Numbered from the stretch's first letter, positions 18,428-28,777 are shown. The stretch is DNA of 64,000 nucleotides from Saccharopolyspora soli (GCF_022678645.1 NZ_JALBWV010000044.1:1-64000); one strand, 5' to 3'. A program made the numbers and translations. The notes: generated by a model not told the origin, from the letters alone.

Positions 18428-18898
18428 ATGACACAGCGACCCGCACGCCGAGTGCTTACCGCGGACGAACTGCGCATCTGGCGTGACTTCATCGAGACGA
18501 CGGAAGCCCTGCGGACCGAGCTTGTGCGGCGGCTGCAGAGCGACACCAACCTGTCTCCCGGCGACTACGCCGTGCTGCTCGCTCTCAGTGAGGCGCCGCA
18601 CCGTCGGCTGCGATCCTCCGAGCTGGCCGCGGAGATCGGCTGGACGCGCAGCCGCCTCTCCCACCACCTGGCCCGCATGGAGCGGCGCGGACTCATTCAC
18701 CGCGAAGACTGCGCGACCGACAACCGCGGAGCCGAAGCGGTCCTCGCCGACGCGGGCGCGGCCGCCTTCCGGCGTGCGTCAGCGCCTCACCTGCGCGCCA
18801 TCCGTGAGTTGTTCGTCGATGCGCTCACCCCGGATCAGGTCGTCTCCGCCGGGCAGATCGCGCGCGCCCTTCGAGCGCGCCTCGACGAAAGCGGGTGA
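18428..18898 (+). CDS. MarR-family transcriptional regulator
   Basis: A 156-residue winged-helix regulator. The wing/HTH is RLRSSELAAEIGWTRSRLSH, then HLARMERRGLIHREDC and a DNRGAEAVL beta-wing, typical of MarR. ATG 18428 follows a near-perfect AAGGAGG at 18414-18420. It is divergent from the F420/LLM operon across twin palindromes, the second of which ends just before its ribosome site. Autorepression plus repression of the operon is the simplest reading. Confidence 0.9.
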   Translation: MTQRPARRVLTADELRIWRDFIETTEALRTELVRRLQSDTNLSPGDYAVLLALSEAPHRRLRSSELAAEIGWTRSRLSHHLARMERRGLIHREDCATDNRGAEAVLADAGAAAFRRASAPHLRAIRELFVDALTPDQVVSAGQIARALRARLDESG

Positions 18899-19229
18899 TG
18901 GCAACATCCGTGGTCGGGGGCCGGGGCGGATTGCACGAGCACACCACAGCCGAGTGCACCGACTGCGAGACCAGCCGTCGGCGCGATGCCGTTGATCAAC
19001 TCAACTTGCCGTCAATTCGGCAACGTGCGTCTCCAACTCTGCCGAACGCGCAAGCAATCGCTCCAACGACATGCCACCCAACGGTCAGGCAACGCTGCCC
19101 GATTTGTCCAGCCGCCAGGCCGCGACTGTCCAGTCGGACTGTCTACCAGCGGATGCCAACGCGTTTCCACGCAACGAAACTCCTCGGTGGGCTCGGGGTC
19201 GAACAGACACAACCATGAGAGGCAAGGAC
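18899..19229. other. Intergenic stretch without a recognised gene
   Basis: About 330 bp. A weak open frame covers it on the plus strand, but composition and content resemble no family, and no RNA or repeat stands out. Confidence 0.4.
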
Positions 19230-19916
19230 ATGAATCCACAGTCGCGTGGCATCTGGGATGCAGCGGAGTGCGCGCTCCTGCTGATCGACTATCAAGACAA
19301 CGTGCTGGCGGCGGTGTTCGAACAGGATCGAAGAGTCATCGAGCTCAACGTATCCACGATCGCGAGGATGGCGCAGCGCTTCGACATCCCCGTCGTGCTG
19401 AGCACGGTGGGCGTCGAAATGGGGGCCAGCGATCCGGTACTCCCGTCGCTCTCGGCCGCGCTCCCTGGCGTCGAAGTCATCGACCGCTCGCATATGAATG
19501 CCTGGGAGGATCCGGTGTTCGTGGACGCGGTGAAGGCGACCGGCCGCAAGAAGCTGGTGATCGGCGGTATCGTCACCTCGGTATGCGTGACCTTCCCGGC
19601 GATCAGCGCCCGGGCCGATGGTTATGAGGTCGCTGTCCTCGCGGATGCCATAGGCGACGGCACAAAGGAAGAACATGACATCGCGGTGATGAGGCTCGTG
19701 CAAGCGGGTGCGGTTCCCATGACGACACTCGCGATGATGGCTGAGTGGTTCCGCGATTGGAAGTCGCCGATCGCTGACCATGCCAGGGAAGTCTGGGTTC
19801 CGTATCGCGAGAAGTGGGCGGCTCTGAAGCGGGGGCCTGAGCAGTACGAGCCGACCGGCCTGATCGCGGCCGGCGGCCTGCGGCCCGGCACGCGCGTACG
19901 AGCTGACGCCGGCTGA
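19230..19916 (+). CDS. Isochorismatase-family cysteine hydrolase
   Basis: A 228-residue hydrolase. The triad positions are Asp in LLLIDYQDNVL, Lys in GRKKLVIGG and Cys in IVTSVC. It has a C-terminal extension (WVPYREKWAALKRGPEQYEP) not seen in the paralogue at 7854. ATG 19230 is preferred over ATG 19215 because AGAGG/AAGGA lies in between. It probably hydrolyses an amide or enol ether of unknown identity. It converges on the LAL regulator across a strong hairpin. Confidence 0.8.
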   Translation: MNPQSRGIWDAAECALLLIDYQDNVLAAVFEQDRRVIELNVSTIARMAQRFDIPVVLSTVGVEMGASDPVLPSLSAALPGVEVIDRSHMNAWEDPVFVDAVKATGRKKLVIGGIVTSVCVTFPAISARADGYEVAVLADAIGDGTKEEHDIAVMRLVQAGAVPMTTLAMMAEWFRDWKSPIADHAREVWVPYREKWAALKRGPEQYEPTGLIAAGGLRPGTRVRADAG

Positions 19917-19977
19917 TCGGTGCTATTCCGCGAAGGATGACTATGGAACCGGGGATCTTCGTGGTCATCGCCGCGTT

Positions 19978-20020
19978 CCGCCTGGACGGCTCCGCGCTAG
20001 CCGCAGAGCCGTCCAGGCGG
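19978..20020. terminator. Bidirectional hairpin terminator
   Basis: CCGCCTGGACGGCTC (19978-19992) and GAGCCGTCCAGGCGG (20006-20020) form a perfect 15-bp stem with a 13-nt loop. It lies between two convergent genes ending at 19916 and 20081. Confidence 0.85.
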
Positions 20021-20080
20021 TTCCCGAATCGGCGGCTGCGGAACCCGACCGAAGACGTCCAACGAGACAGACCAACGTCG

Positions 20081-22867
20081 CTATTGCGGTCCGGCGTCGT
20101 TCGGGTCGCCGGGCAGGACGTGGTTGAGCTCACGTCGTGAGCTGATTTTGAGCTTGGCGAAGACCTTCCGCAGGTGGTATTTGACCGTCAGCGGACTGAC
20201 GAACAGCCTGGCGCCGATCTCTGGATTGGAGAGTCCGTCGCGGGCGAGCCGCGCGATCTGCGCTTCTTGGGCGGTGAGTTCGTCCTGCGCCTCCGGCGTG
20301 CGCTTGCGAATCGTGCCGCCGACGGCCAAAAGCTCGCGTCTGGCCCGCGCAGCGAACGCCTCGACGTTCATCGCCGCGAGCATCTCGTACGCGATGCGCA
20401 GTTGCTCACGCGCGTCCGCGCGGCGGCGATCACGTCGTAGCCATTCTCCGTAGAGCAGGTGCCCGCGGGCGACCTGTACACGCAGTGGGGTGCGGCTGAG
20501 GTGTGCGATCGACTCCCGATAACAGAGGTCGGCGGTCTCGCCCTGGCTCATAAGCGCGCGGACGCGTGCCTCAACTCCTAATGCCCAGTCGGTGGGCGTA
20601 ACACTTGTGCGTTCGGACAGCCACTTGAGCGCGGCCTCGACCATCTCCACGTTACCGGTCCTGGATGCCGCCTCGGCCAGCTCGGGTACCACAAACGGTC
20701 CGATGCCCACGCTGTCGCGCTGAAACGCCTCCCACGCCGCGTCGCGCGCAGCCTGGTGGCGACTGAGGCCGTTGTAGAGCACTGAGCTCGTATAGGCCGC
20801 GGAATCGAGCAACCTGCCCAGACCGTTTGCCCTCGCCTCCCGCAACGCGGACTCGATCAGCTCAGCGGCCTCACGTTCCCGGCCTTGCCAGGCCGCGAGG
20901 TTCATCTCGGTATACGAAACCGGCGGGTTCCCGGTAGCCTCGGCAATCCGGCGATCTTCCTCGACCATTAGCGCGGCCGTGGTCAACTCGCCGCCGAGGA
21001 GGTAGGTCGGGACGAGGAAGTTGAGCGCGAACTGCAGATGGACGAGCGCACCCGTCTGGCGAGCGAATTCAGCCTGGCGAGCGGCCAGGAAGTACCAGGA
21101 TTCGGCATCCCAGAGCTCGAGTGCGACGAGGATGCTGGCTCGCCCGCCGCCCAGCCAGAGCCAGCAGGGGTCATCGTCGTCGGCACCGACCGCGAGAACC
21201 TTCTCGAGTGCCTGGGTAAGCGCCGAAACGGCTGCGGCATACCCTTCCGTCAATCGGATGGCGAGTGCGTCGAGCAGGACGTCCACGGCACGCGGTGGTT
21301 CGACGGCCGACGGCGTCGCGCGCGAGGCCTCGGCCGCCTCGCGCACGTCACCTGCGGCGGCGAGGTCACCGGCCCAGATTGCAGCCCCCAGCGCTTCCAG
21401 GTAAGTCTCGCGGGCCAAACTGTCGAGCGGCTCCAGCCGCCTTGCTGCGCTGAGGAGCAGCTGAGCGGCGTCACTACCGCGTCGCTGCTCTAATGCGATC
21501 TGCCCGCGCAAGCGGTCCACTTCTGCCGTCAGCAGGGTGTCAGCCGGACCGGCTACGATCGCGGCCAGCAGTCCGAGCGCCGCGTCGAGCTCACCCGCAT
21601 CGCGCTTTACTCTAGCGGCAGCAAGCAGGCGTTGTGCGCGGGAACCGGCTTCTGGGGTCAGAATCGCCGCGCGCTCGAGAAACGCGGCTGCGGCGGCGAG
21701 CCCTCCCCGCGCAAGCGCGCGGTCGGCCGAGCGTCCGAGCTCTTCGGCTACCCGTTCGTCGGGTACGGCTGTCGCCTGGGCCCGGTGCCAGGCGCGGCGA
21801 TCGGGATCAGCCTCCGGATCGGTGGCCTCCGCCAATGCGCCGTGTACGGACTGCCTTTCCTGAAACGACGCGGACCGGTAGGCGGCCGAGCGAACCAGCG
21901 GATGACGCAGCCGCACGCGGGCGCCGAACTCGACCAAACCCGCCTCGGTGGCCGGGTCCGCGGCCGCGGGATCGATCCCGAGCCGCGCAGCCGCTTGCCA
22001 GAGCAGCAGAGGTTCCCCGGTGGGATCGGCCGCAACGAGCACCAAAAAGCGCCGGGTCTCGGCCGGGAGGGCGTCGAGCTGGAAAGCCTCCTCGATCCTG
22101 TTGGAGAGTGGTACGTCGCCGGGGATCGCGTACCCTCCCGCCAGCTGCGCTGGCGTCGACTTGCGTGCCAGTTCCAGCAGTGCCAGAGGATTGCCACGCG
22201 TCTCGGCCACGATCTGCTCCCGGACGCGCGCGTCCAGGGGAGCGGTGAGCGCCGAGTCCAGGAGCGCTCGCGCATCGGTCTCGCGCAGGCCCTCGACGGC
22301 CAGCTCTGGCAGCGCCTCGAGTTCGTCGCTCGTTCCCCGCGCCGCGAAGACGATGCCGATCGGTTCCGCCGCCAACCGTCGTGCAACGAATGCGAGGATT
22401 TGCGCCGAGGCGCGATCGAGCCAATGCTCGTCATCCACAACGCAGAGCAGCGGGCGCTCCTTGGCTTCCTCGGCGAGCAGGCTGAGGACGGCCAGCGCGA
22501 CGAGAAGGCGGTCTGGCGTCGCTCCGGGACCGAGGCCGAATGCAGTGCGCAGGGCATCACCTTGCGGGGCGGGGATGTCGTCCAGACGATCCAGCATCGG
22601 CGTCAACAGCTGATGCAACCCGGCGAAAGGGAGCTCCATCTCCGACTGAATACCCGCCGCACGGGCCACGCCGCAGCCGGAGACTTTCCCGGCCACATAC
22701 TCCAGAAGCGCCGTCTTGCCGATGCCCGGCTCGCCTCGTATTACCAGGACCCGGCTCTTGCCGCCGCGAACGGCTTCGATCAGCCGGTCGAGCACCGCCA
22801 ACTCGCTGCGCCGGCCTCTCAACTCGGCCGCACCTCCTCGGCCGGGAGAAGGTGTCCTCATCCGCAT
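20081..22867 (-). CDS. LAL-type LuxR regulator with AAA ATPase domain
   Basis: A 928-residue STAND-type activator of the MalT/LAL family. Walker A is GEPGIGKT (residues 45-52), Walker B LLCVVDDEHWLD (about 140-151), followed by a long helical-repeat region. The C-terminal LuxR HTH includes LTAQEAQIARLARDGLSNPE and VSPLTVKYHLRKVFAKL. ATG 22867 and ATG 22861 are both possible starts. Such proteins hydrolyse ATP and activate catabolic or antibiotic clusters on ligand binding. No obvious target is adjacent and the gene converges on the hydrolase at 19230. It is intact and long, arguing against general sequencing error here. Confidence 0.85.
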   Translation of the reverse strand: MRMRTPSPGRGGAAELRGRRSELAVLDRLIEAVRGGKSRVLVIRGEPGIGKTALLEYVAGKVSGCGVARAAGIQSEMELPFAGLHQLLTPMLDRLDDIPAPQGDALRTAFGLGPGATPDRLLVALAVLSLLAEEAKERPLLCVVDDEHWLDRASAQILAFVARRLAAEPIGIVFAARGTSDELEALPELAVEGLRETDARALLDSALTAPLDARVREQIVAETRGNPLALLELARKSTPAQLAGGYAIPGDVPLSNRIEEAFQLDALPAETRRFLVLVAADPTGEPLLLWQAAARLGIDPAAADPATEAGLVEFGARVRLRHPLVRSAAYRSASFQERQSVHGALAEATDPEADPDRRAWHRAQATAVPDERVAEELGRSADRALARGGLAAAAAFLERAAILTPEAGSRAQRLLAAARVKRDAGELDAALGLLAAIVAGPADTLLTAEVDRLRGQIALEQRRGSDAAQLLLSAARRLEPLDSLARETYLEALGAAIWAGDLAAAGDVREAAEASRATPSAVEPPRAVDVLLDALAIRLTEGYAAAVSALTQALEKVLAVGADDDDPCWLWLGGGRASILVALELWDAESWYFLAARQAEFARQTGALVHLQFALNFLVPTYLLGGELTTAALMVEEDRRIAEATGNPPVSYTEMNLAAWQGREREAAELIESALREARANGLGRLLDSAAYTSSVLYNGLSRHQAARDAAWEAFQRDSVGIGPFVVPELAEAASRTGNVEMVEAALKWLSERTSVTPTDWALGVEARVRALMSQGETADLCYRESIAHLSRTPLRVQVARGHLLYGEWLRRDRRRADAREQLRIAYEMLAAMNVEAFAARARRELLAVGGTIRKRTPEAQDELTAQEAQIARLARDGLSNPEIGARLFVSPLTVKYHLRKVFAKLKISSRRELNHVLPGDPNDAGPQ

Positions 22868-22973
22868 GGCGTTGACGTTACATCCCGTCCAGCACCACGA
22901 TCGGCGCGGCGACACGTTGCCCGCGAGTCTTGTTCGGGCGTCCGCGGAGGCGAGGGAGGCGGCGGTGGCCCGC

Positions 22974-23147
22974 CTCAGGCCTGCGCGTGGCCGCGTTGCC
23001 GTGGATAGCAGCGGCTACCATCACGCCCTCGGCAAGCAGAAAGATCGACTCGGTCCACGACTCCGGATAGCCGTCCTTGACCAGTAGTTCGGACAGATAT
23101 CGTCGGAACGCCAGCTTGTGTTCTCGAACTCGGCAGACCGCATCGTG
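22974..23147 (-). pseudogene. TetR-family C-terminal remnant
   Basis: The minus frame reads HDAVCRVREHKLAFRRYLSE, then LLVKDGYPESWTESIFLLAE and GVMVAAAIHGNAATRRP. This resembles the ligand-domain end of TetR proteins of the type HPVHxAVxxHKxxFxxxL...LxLLxDGALVAAxxxGxPxAAxxA. No HTH remains in any frame upstream. The rest of 22868-23599 holds nothing I can assign. Confidence 0.4.
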
Positions 23148-23599
23148 AACACCCCAGGTGATCCGCCCACCGTCCGACGATGAACGGCTGCACTCGCGCA
23201 CATGGACAACACGTGCCATGACTGCGGGGAGTCCGTACCGGAATGGTGCGTGTCACCTCGACACGGAAAGCAAGGAACGAATTTTGCTCCTCAAGATCCG
23301 CGAGGGCGTGCGCCGCAACGGCCAGTACCAGCAACAGATTTCCCACGTCAGCGGGCATTTCCACCCGTCCCAGCGGGGTATCCCGGGGACCGTATTGCCA
23401 GGACAGGCGGGACACTCAGCGGTCACCAAGTGTTCGCGAGCGTGAGGCGAGGGTCGCGTCTGCTGGGGTGGTGTATGGACGGCTACTCGGTGATCCATGG
23501 TCAGGTTATGCGGTGAGCTCGGTGGGCAGGTCGGAGTTGTTGGTTTGACCCTCGATGGGGAGTGTCAGCGATCTTGTGGGTGATGGTGTGATCACCTGG

Positions 23600-24056
23600 T
23601 CAGTGCTGCGCGTCGAGTCGGCCGCCGTAGTGCATGGCGAGTGTGTTCAACGCTTGTTTCCACCCTACTATTTTCCCTGTTATATTTGAACGGTTCTTGA
23701 GTGGGTTTTGGATCACGAGATAGAGAACTTTGAGCGCGGCCTGTTCGTTAGAGAAATGACCGCGACGTCGGGTGGCTTGCCGAAATCTGGAATTCAGGCT
23801 TTCGATCGCGTTCGTCGTGTACACCAGCCTGCGCAACTCCGGCGGGTATGCCAGGAACGGGGTGAACTGTTCCCAGCTGTTGCGCCATAGTTGGATCATC
23901 GCGGGATATGTATCCTCCCACTCGGCGCAGAAGTCGCTGAATTCTGCTTCCGCTATCTCCGGATTGGGGGCGGTGTAGATGAGCTTAAGTCGTTTCGTGA
24001 TCGCCGACCAGTACTTCTTCGACGCATACCGCAGACTCGCCCGCACAAGGTGTTCT
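23600..24056 (-). pseudogene. IS256-family transposase, 3' half (left flank of element)
   Basis: About 150 C-terminal residues of a mutator-type transposase: REHLVRASLRYASKKYW, FTPFLAYPPELRRLVYTTNA, IESLNSRFRQATRRRGHF (with the catalytic Glu region) and LNTLAMHYGGRL. The first two catalytic Asp residues are missing. It is cut just before the HLVRASLRY motif, exactly where CTGAACTA (24057-24064) begins on the plus strand. The 5' half is not present on the other side of the inserted element. Confidence 0.8.
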
Positions 24057-24070
24057 CTGAACTACGGAGA

Positions 24071-26529
24071 TCACATTTCTGGGTGGGTTGTGGCGCTTGG
24101 TTGGTCGGCGGCGAGGGTGCGTCCGACGAGGTGGGAGAAGTGTGGCATTCCGATGTGGATTGTGTTGGTTCGTTGGGCGAGTTCGTTGAGTTGGGCGAGT
24201 TTTTGGTCGGCTCCGGCGAGGCTGGTTTTGAGTCCTTCGACTTCGCCGAGCCAGCCTTCGCGGTGGGCTTCGTCGATGCGGGCGAGGAGGTTTTCACGGA
24301 CCTCGGTGATGCGGCGGCGTTGTGCGGGATCGGGTCGAAGCAGCGGGCATCGCAAGCAGGAGTGTTCATGGATGCATGGGGTGCTGTAGGCGCGGCCGCA
24401 CGTTCCCATTGCGACTTTGCGGTGTTCGAAATGGCCCAGGAACTCGTCCCATTCAGTGGGTCGGAGTTCGGTATTCTTCGCTGGGGCGTAGTTCACGGCG
24501 GCGTGCGATAAAGGCCCGGTGGCCGTTGATGACTTCTTCGGGATAGACCGTCTTGTAGCCCATGGTGGTGTTGATGTCACGGTGCCCGACCACGAGCTGC
24601 GCAATGTGCGGCGGCATGCCGTTCATGACGGCGTCGGTGATGAAAAGTCTGCGGAAATCGTGAGGCAGGAACCGCAGTGGCTGGCCGTCGGCTCCGGCGA
24701 AACCGGTCTTGGCCAGGGTGTGGTTCAGCAGACGGCGAATGGCCGGTGGGGCGATGGGACGGCGTTCGCCGCCGTAGTGCCGCTGGAACAGCAGCGGCAT
24801 CGGCGGGTTCCAGGTCTTTTCGTGGTAGTCATAGGCTGCGACCAGTAGAACGGCTCCGCCTGGTTCGCGGATGCGGCAGATGATGGCTGAGAGCACGTCG
24901 GCGAGTTCGGGGCTGATGACCAGCAGCCTCTCCGCGTCGGTCTTGGATGGGGCGATGTGCAGCAAGGGAATCAGTTCGCCGGTACTGGGCAAGGTGTATT
25001 GCACGAAGCTGTGATGGGACAGCTCGCAGAGCTCCTCGACCCGTAAACCAGTATGCCGCAGGACTTCCACCGCTGCCCAGGCCCAAAAGGCCTGGTGTTC
25101 TTCGAAGCTGAGGTCGCGGCGGGTAGCCGTTTCCCGGTCTTCGGCCCAGATCTTGGCGGCGCCGTCAGGTCGGACGAGCACGCGGCGTCGTAAGGTCTGG
25201 CCGGCAGCGGTGAACACCTCGCCGGGTGTGGTGGCCTGGGCAGCCTGCAGGAGGTCGGTGGCGGCGCGGCGTTCGGTGTTGACGGAGGTGACCAGGCTGG
25301 GCAGCAAGGGCAGGCGTTCCCGGGTGCGTTGGTCCATGCGCGATTTGCGCCGCTGGTGCGACTTTTTGCGGGACATGTCCTCGTCGCGGATGCGGCATGG
25401 CGCGGCCCAGGGACCCCAGCGGGCAGGGTCTTCCATGGCCCACTGCGCGATGTCGAGGTAGAAGGCCCGGACGGTTGCCAGGGTGGAAAGGCCGGATTCG
25501 CGTGCGAGGATGCGTTGTTTCCAGCTCGAGGAGACCTCGGGTGCCAGCCGCAGCGAGTCGATGCCGGGATGATGTTGTTCCAGTTCGGCCCAGAACAGCT
25601 TGCCGAGTTCTGTTGCCAGTCGCTGCAGAGTCACATAGTCCACTGTGGCTTGTCGTTCGCGAAGGTAGCGGACCAGCAGGTCCCGGACCGGGTGGCAGGC
25701 GATGCCGTAACGGTCGATGAGCTGCTCGATGCTGATCTGGCCGGTGGTGCCAAACGCCCGCACTGCCGGTGGCGCGGTGTCATCGAAGACGCCGGCAGCG
25801 TGCAGCAGTTGGTAGAAGTATCCGCTGGTGGTCTTGCCGCCCCCGATGTCATGCACGGTCTGCAGGAGCTGCAGGCGGTCGCCGACCGTGATGTCGGCGA
25901 TCGTCCCGCCTTTGGCAGCCAAGATGACCGCGATGCGACACAACGCTGTGGTCTTCGTCGCCGCGCCGGCTGGATCGGCCTGGCACTGGGCTTGCAGTGT
26001 TGCCCAGCCCTGCGGGTCTCGGGTGCGGGCAAGTGTTGCAGCCAGTTTTTCGGTGTCCGCGGTGTCATCAGCCAAACCGGATCAGGCCGGATAACCTCAC
26101 CGCAGATCAACGCCATCACCCCCGCAGAAGCGAGGGTGCATCCGCGTTTTGTCGATATCGCGTGCCCGGCAGTTGATACCAGCCATTGACCGACGTCGTA
26201 TTTCCAGTCGGTGTTGTTGCTTCGGCCGGCGGTGCCCGCGATCCAGCGGTCCTGCCAGTTCTCGCCGGGATACTGTTCCAGCCAGTCCAGCACCGTTTTC
26301 ACTCCGTGATACTGCACCTGCTGCGCATGTGCGTCCTCGCGGCGAACGGCGGGGCCGACAACCGTTGCAGCACCGCGCCTTTGGGTTCCCGGGCGTGTGG
26401 GAAGCCCGCAGCGGCAGGACGCGGCGGAAACGCTGAAGCAACTCACCAGCGGCCTGCAGACTTTGACGGCTTGTAACCACAGTCCCGCCCGGCCGCAGGT
26501 GCTGCAGACCGTGTCCGCACGCTGGTCAT
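24071..26529 (-). pseudogene. TnpB-like tyrosine recombinase, frameshifted
   Basis: The second recombinase of the element. Its ATG (26529-26527) overlaps the TGA of the first gene. Successive frames give CSTCGRAGLW (zinc-ribbon-like), WLEQYPGENWQDRWIAGTAG and LICGEVIRPDPVWL. From 26075 a long clean frame carries the integrase catalytic core HTGLRVEELCELSHHSF (Arg), LPHDFRRLFITDAV (HxxR-type) and VVGHRDINTTMGYKTVYP (His/Tyr). That frame stops at TGA 24453 right after YRTPTH. One base further the family-typical tail resumes: EWDEFLGHFEHRKVAMGTCG and IHEHSCLRCPLLRPDPAQRR, ending at 24071. At least three frame changes are required. Confidence 0.7.
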
Positions 26530-27799
26530 CGCCGCTCCGTTCCGAACAGCACATCCGGTGCCGCCGGGCGATAACAGTGCTGCAGCACAGGATCGGGCGT
26601 AGTCGGCTTGTCCGGCGCGTCTGGCGGGCATGGTGAGCCAGCACTGAGGCGATCACGTCCTCGGGCAGCGGATTGAGATACAGCTGTGTCGTCGTCAACG
26701 ATGCGTGTCCGAGGACCCATTGCACGTCCGTCAGCGGCATTTCCGGGTCACGGGCCATCCGGTAAGCCGCCGTATGCCGCAGATCATGAAGCGTCCAATT
26801 CGCACCCAAAGTGGCGTTGACCCGCTCGAACATGCGTTGAGCAGCGTGATAGGTCAGCCGCCGAAACGGCCGCCGCAGAGTCCACCACAACGGCTGATCA
26901 CCTCCCACCGGCACCAGGCCATGCACCTGCGCCTGGTAAAGCCGCAACCACACGAACGCGTCCGGACTGGCAGGCAGCGGCTGCATCGCCCTGGAACCTT
27001 TGCGCACAACCGTGATCAGCTGCTGTCCCGGATCCGTATCGCCCTGAGTGACGCCGAGTAGTTCGCAAGCCCTGGCACCGGTCGAGACCCACAACGCCAC
27101 CAACGCCCGGTCCCGATGCGAGGACAGCCGGGCAAACAGTTCGTTGAACCAGTCATCCGGGATACTGCGCGGCTTCCGCTGCACCAGCCTCGGCCGGTAC
27201 TGCCCCGAACGCTCATGCCGATGCGGCTCCATCGGATTGTGATGGGCATGAGCACGCCGCCCCCTCCGGACGAGAGGAAAGGGGTTGACCATCGGCCCGC
27301 TACCGGCATCCCGATGGAAATCGCAAAAGCCCCGCAGCACGCTTTCGCTGTGTGCTTTCGTCGCCGAGGCATACTTCCGTCCCGGAGACGTCTTGCCAGT
27401 CACCGAATTAGACTTTCCTTGCGTCGCCCCGGATTCCGCCACGGCAGCATCAGCCGCCTGACCGCGGTGCCGTCCGCTCGGCCCCATCGACTTATCGGTG
27501 AACTGGATCCAGCAACTGAAGTCACGGGCCTCGACACGGGTCGCTTGATCCCAAGGGACCTCCACGGCCCACAAGAACCGGAACCACCGCAGTAATGTCA
27601 TCGCATACGACCGCTGCGTGCTCACGGACCGGCCACACGCCCGCAGATCCTTCAGGAACTCCGCGACCGGCACCACGACCATCCCACGCGGATCAAGCAG
27701 CTGCCACGGATCCCACGGATCGCCGGTTTCCTTCAGCGAGCCTTCCAACGGCACGACCAACCCGGCCAGGTCCCTCGGCTGCCCCTCGGACACGATCAT
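26526..27799 (-). pseudogene. TnpA-like tyrosine recombinase, late frameshift
   Basis: The first recombinase of the element, from ATG 27799. It has an N-terminal SAM-like core-binding domain (SVSTQRSYAMTLLRWFRFLW). The catalytic domain shows Arg in STGARACELLG, HDLRHTAAYRMARD and the His/Tyr box VLGHASLTTTQLYLNP. After SVLAHHAR, near 26630, the natural end APDVLFGTERR lies in a neighbouring frame and stops at 26528-26526. In the original frame the ORF reads on into tnpB sequence. Catalytic residues are intact, so the core enzyme might still fold. Confidence 0.7.
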
Positions 27800-27856
27800 G
27801 GCGAAGCACCGTATCGGCACACCCACTGAACTGCAAAAACACCCCAACTAGTTCAG

Positions 27857-28183
27857 TCAACAGGTGATCCGGAACGCGATGCGCTTCGTCTCCTACGGCG
27901 ACCGCAAGAAGGTCGTCGCCGGAATGCGCGCTATCTGCACTGCACCGACCCTGGAGGCCGCCGAGATCGCGTTCAAGGATTTCGACAAGCAATTCGGGTC
28001 CCACTATCCGGCCGCAGTCGAAGTATGGAAGCACACCTGGAACGACTTCACCCCGTTCCTCGACTATCCGGCCGAGCTGTGCCGGGCCGTGTACACCACA
28101 AACCTGATCGAGACCATCAACTTCCAGCTGAGGGGCAGCGATCTGCGCCGGTTTGTCCTGCGGCCTCTGGGTTTTCGCAGGTG
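27857..28183 (+). pseudogene. IS256-family transposase internal fragment (right flank)
   Basis: Begins directly after TAGTTCAG and reads QVIRNAMRFVSYGDRKKVVA, WNDFTPFLDYPAELCRAVYT and TNLIETINFQLRG, then loses homology near 28140. It is a different IS256 member from the one at 23600, yet is cut at the equivalent codons (HxIRNxxR) and points the other way. Both ends of the gene are missing. Confidence 0.75.
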
Positions 28184-28189
28184 ATCATG

Positions 28190-28777
28190 CGCGTGGGGCC
28201 GGTCGAGGACGTTTCCGGCTGACCGGGGCGTTCCCGCGACGCACCGCACGAGGTAGCCGACGCCGAGGGGTTCGAGTTTACCGCTGGCCATCCTGCCGTG
28301 TGGTTGACCGCCTGGTCCAGGTGCTCAACCACCGCCTTGGCCTCGTGCGGGAACGACTCGCCCGCTGCGCGCCGACGCGGCGCGGAATGCGCGGCGCATC
28401 GTGGAGGCCGCGCACCGGGTGCTCCGGGAAGTCCGAGCGCACACCCCGCGGGCTTAACCTGGACCCGCCGGTGGTCCGGGCAAGGGATCCTGGTCGCCAG
28501 TCTCAACCGGACCAGTGGGTTTCGACTGATCGTTTCGTACCACCATCGGCTGCCCTCCAGTTCGGCGAGGAAGAACCGGGATCACATCAGGTCACGAACG
28601 CCGCATCAAATGCAATTCCGCCTATTTCCTTGTCGAGGTGCTTTCCCGTGGTCACCAACCTCACCCGACAACGCGCGCTGCGCTGGGCCGTACCCGGCCG
28701 CCGCCCCGTTCCGCGCGCGGCCAACGCCGTTTAGCACGAGCCGAGATGGCGACACCTGCCCGCTGTTGGTCGGTTCG
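28190..28777. other. Gene-free or decayed stretch
   Basis: About 590 bp after the IS256 fragment. Open frames exist on both strands, but none shows a recognisable family, ribosome site or consistent composition. Probably degraded mobile DNA. Confidence 0.35.

Larger units (their letters stand above)
24057..27856. mobile_element. Two-tyrosine-recombinase element with inverted ends
   Basis: A 3.8-kb unit starting CTGAACTA (24057-24064) and ending TAGTTCAG (27849-27856), an 8-bp inverted terminal repeat. It contains only two overlapping minus-strand recombinase genes, filling it to within 14 bp of one end and 57 bp of the other. There is no third TnpC-type helper. Both flanks are 3' halves of IS256-type transposase genes pointing outward. 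It resembles Tn554/RIT-type modules in using several tyrosine recombinases, but is bipartite. Several frameshifts suggest it is now immobile. Confidence 0.7.

Noticed and set aside
21632-23008. 458-codon plus-strand frame opposite the LAL regulator
   Set aside because: Shadow of the LAL gene, whose Walker and LuxR motifs are clear on the minus strand.
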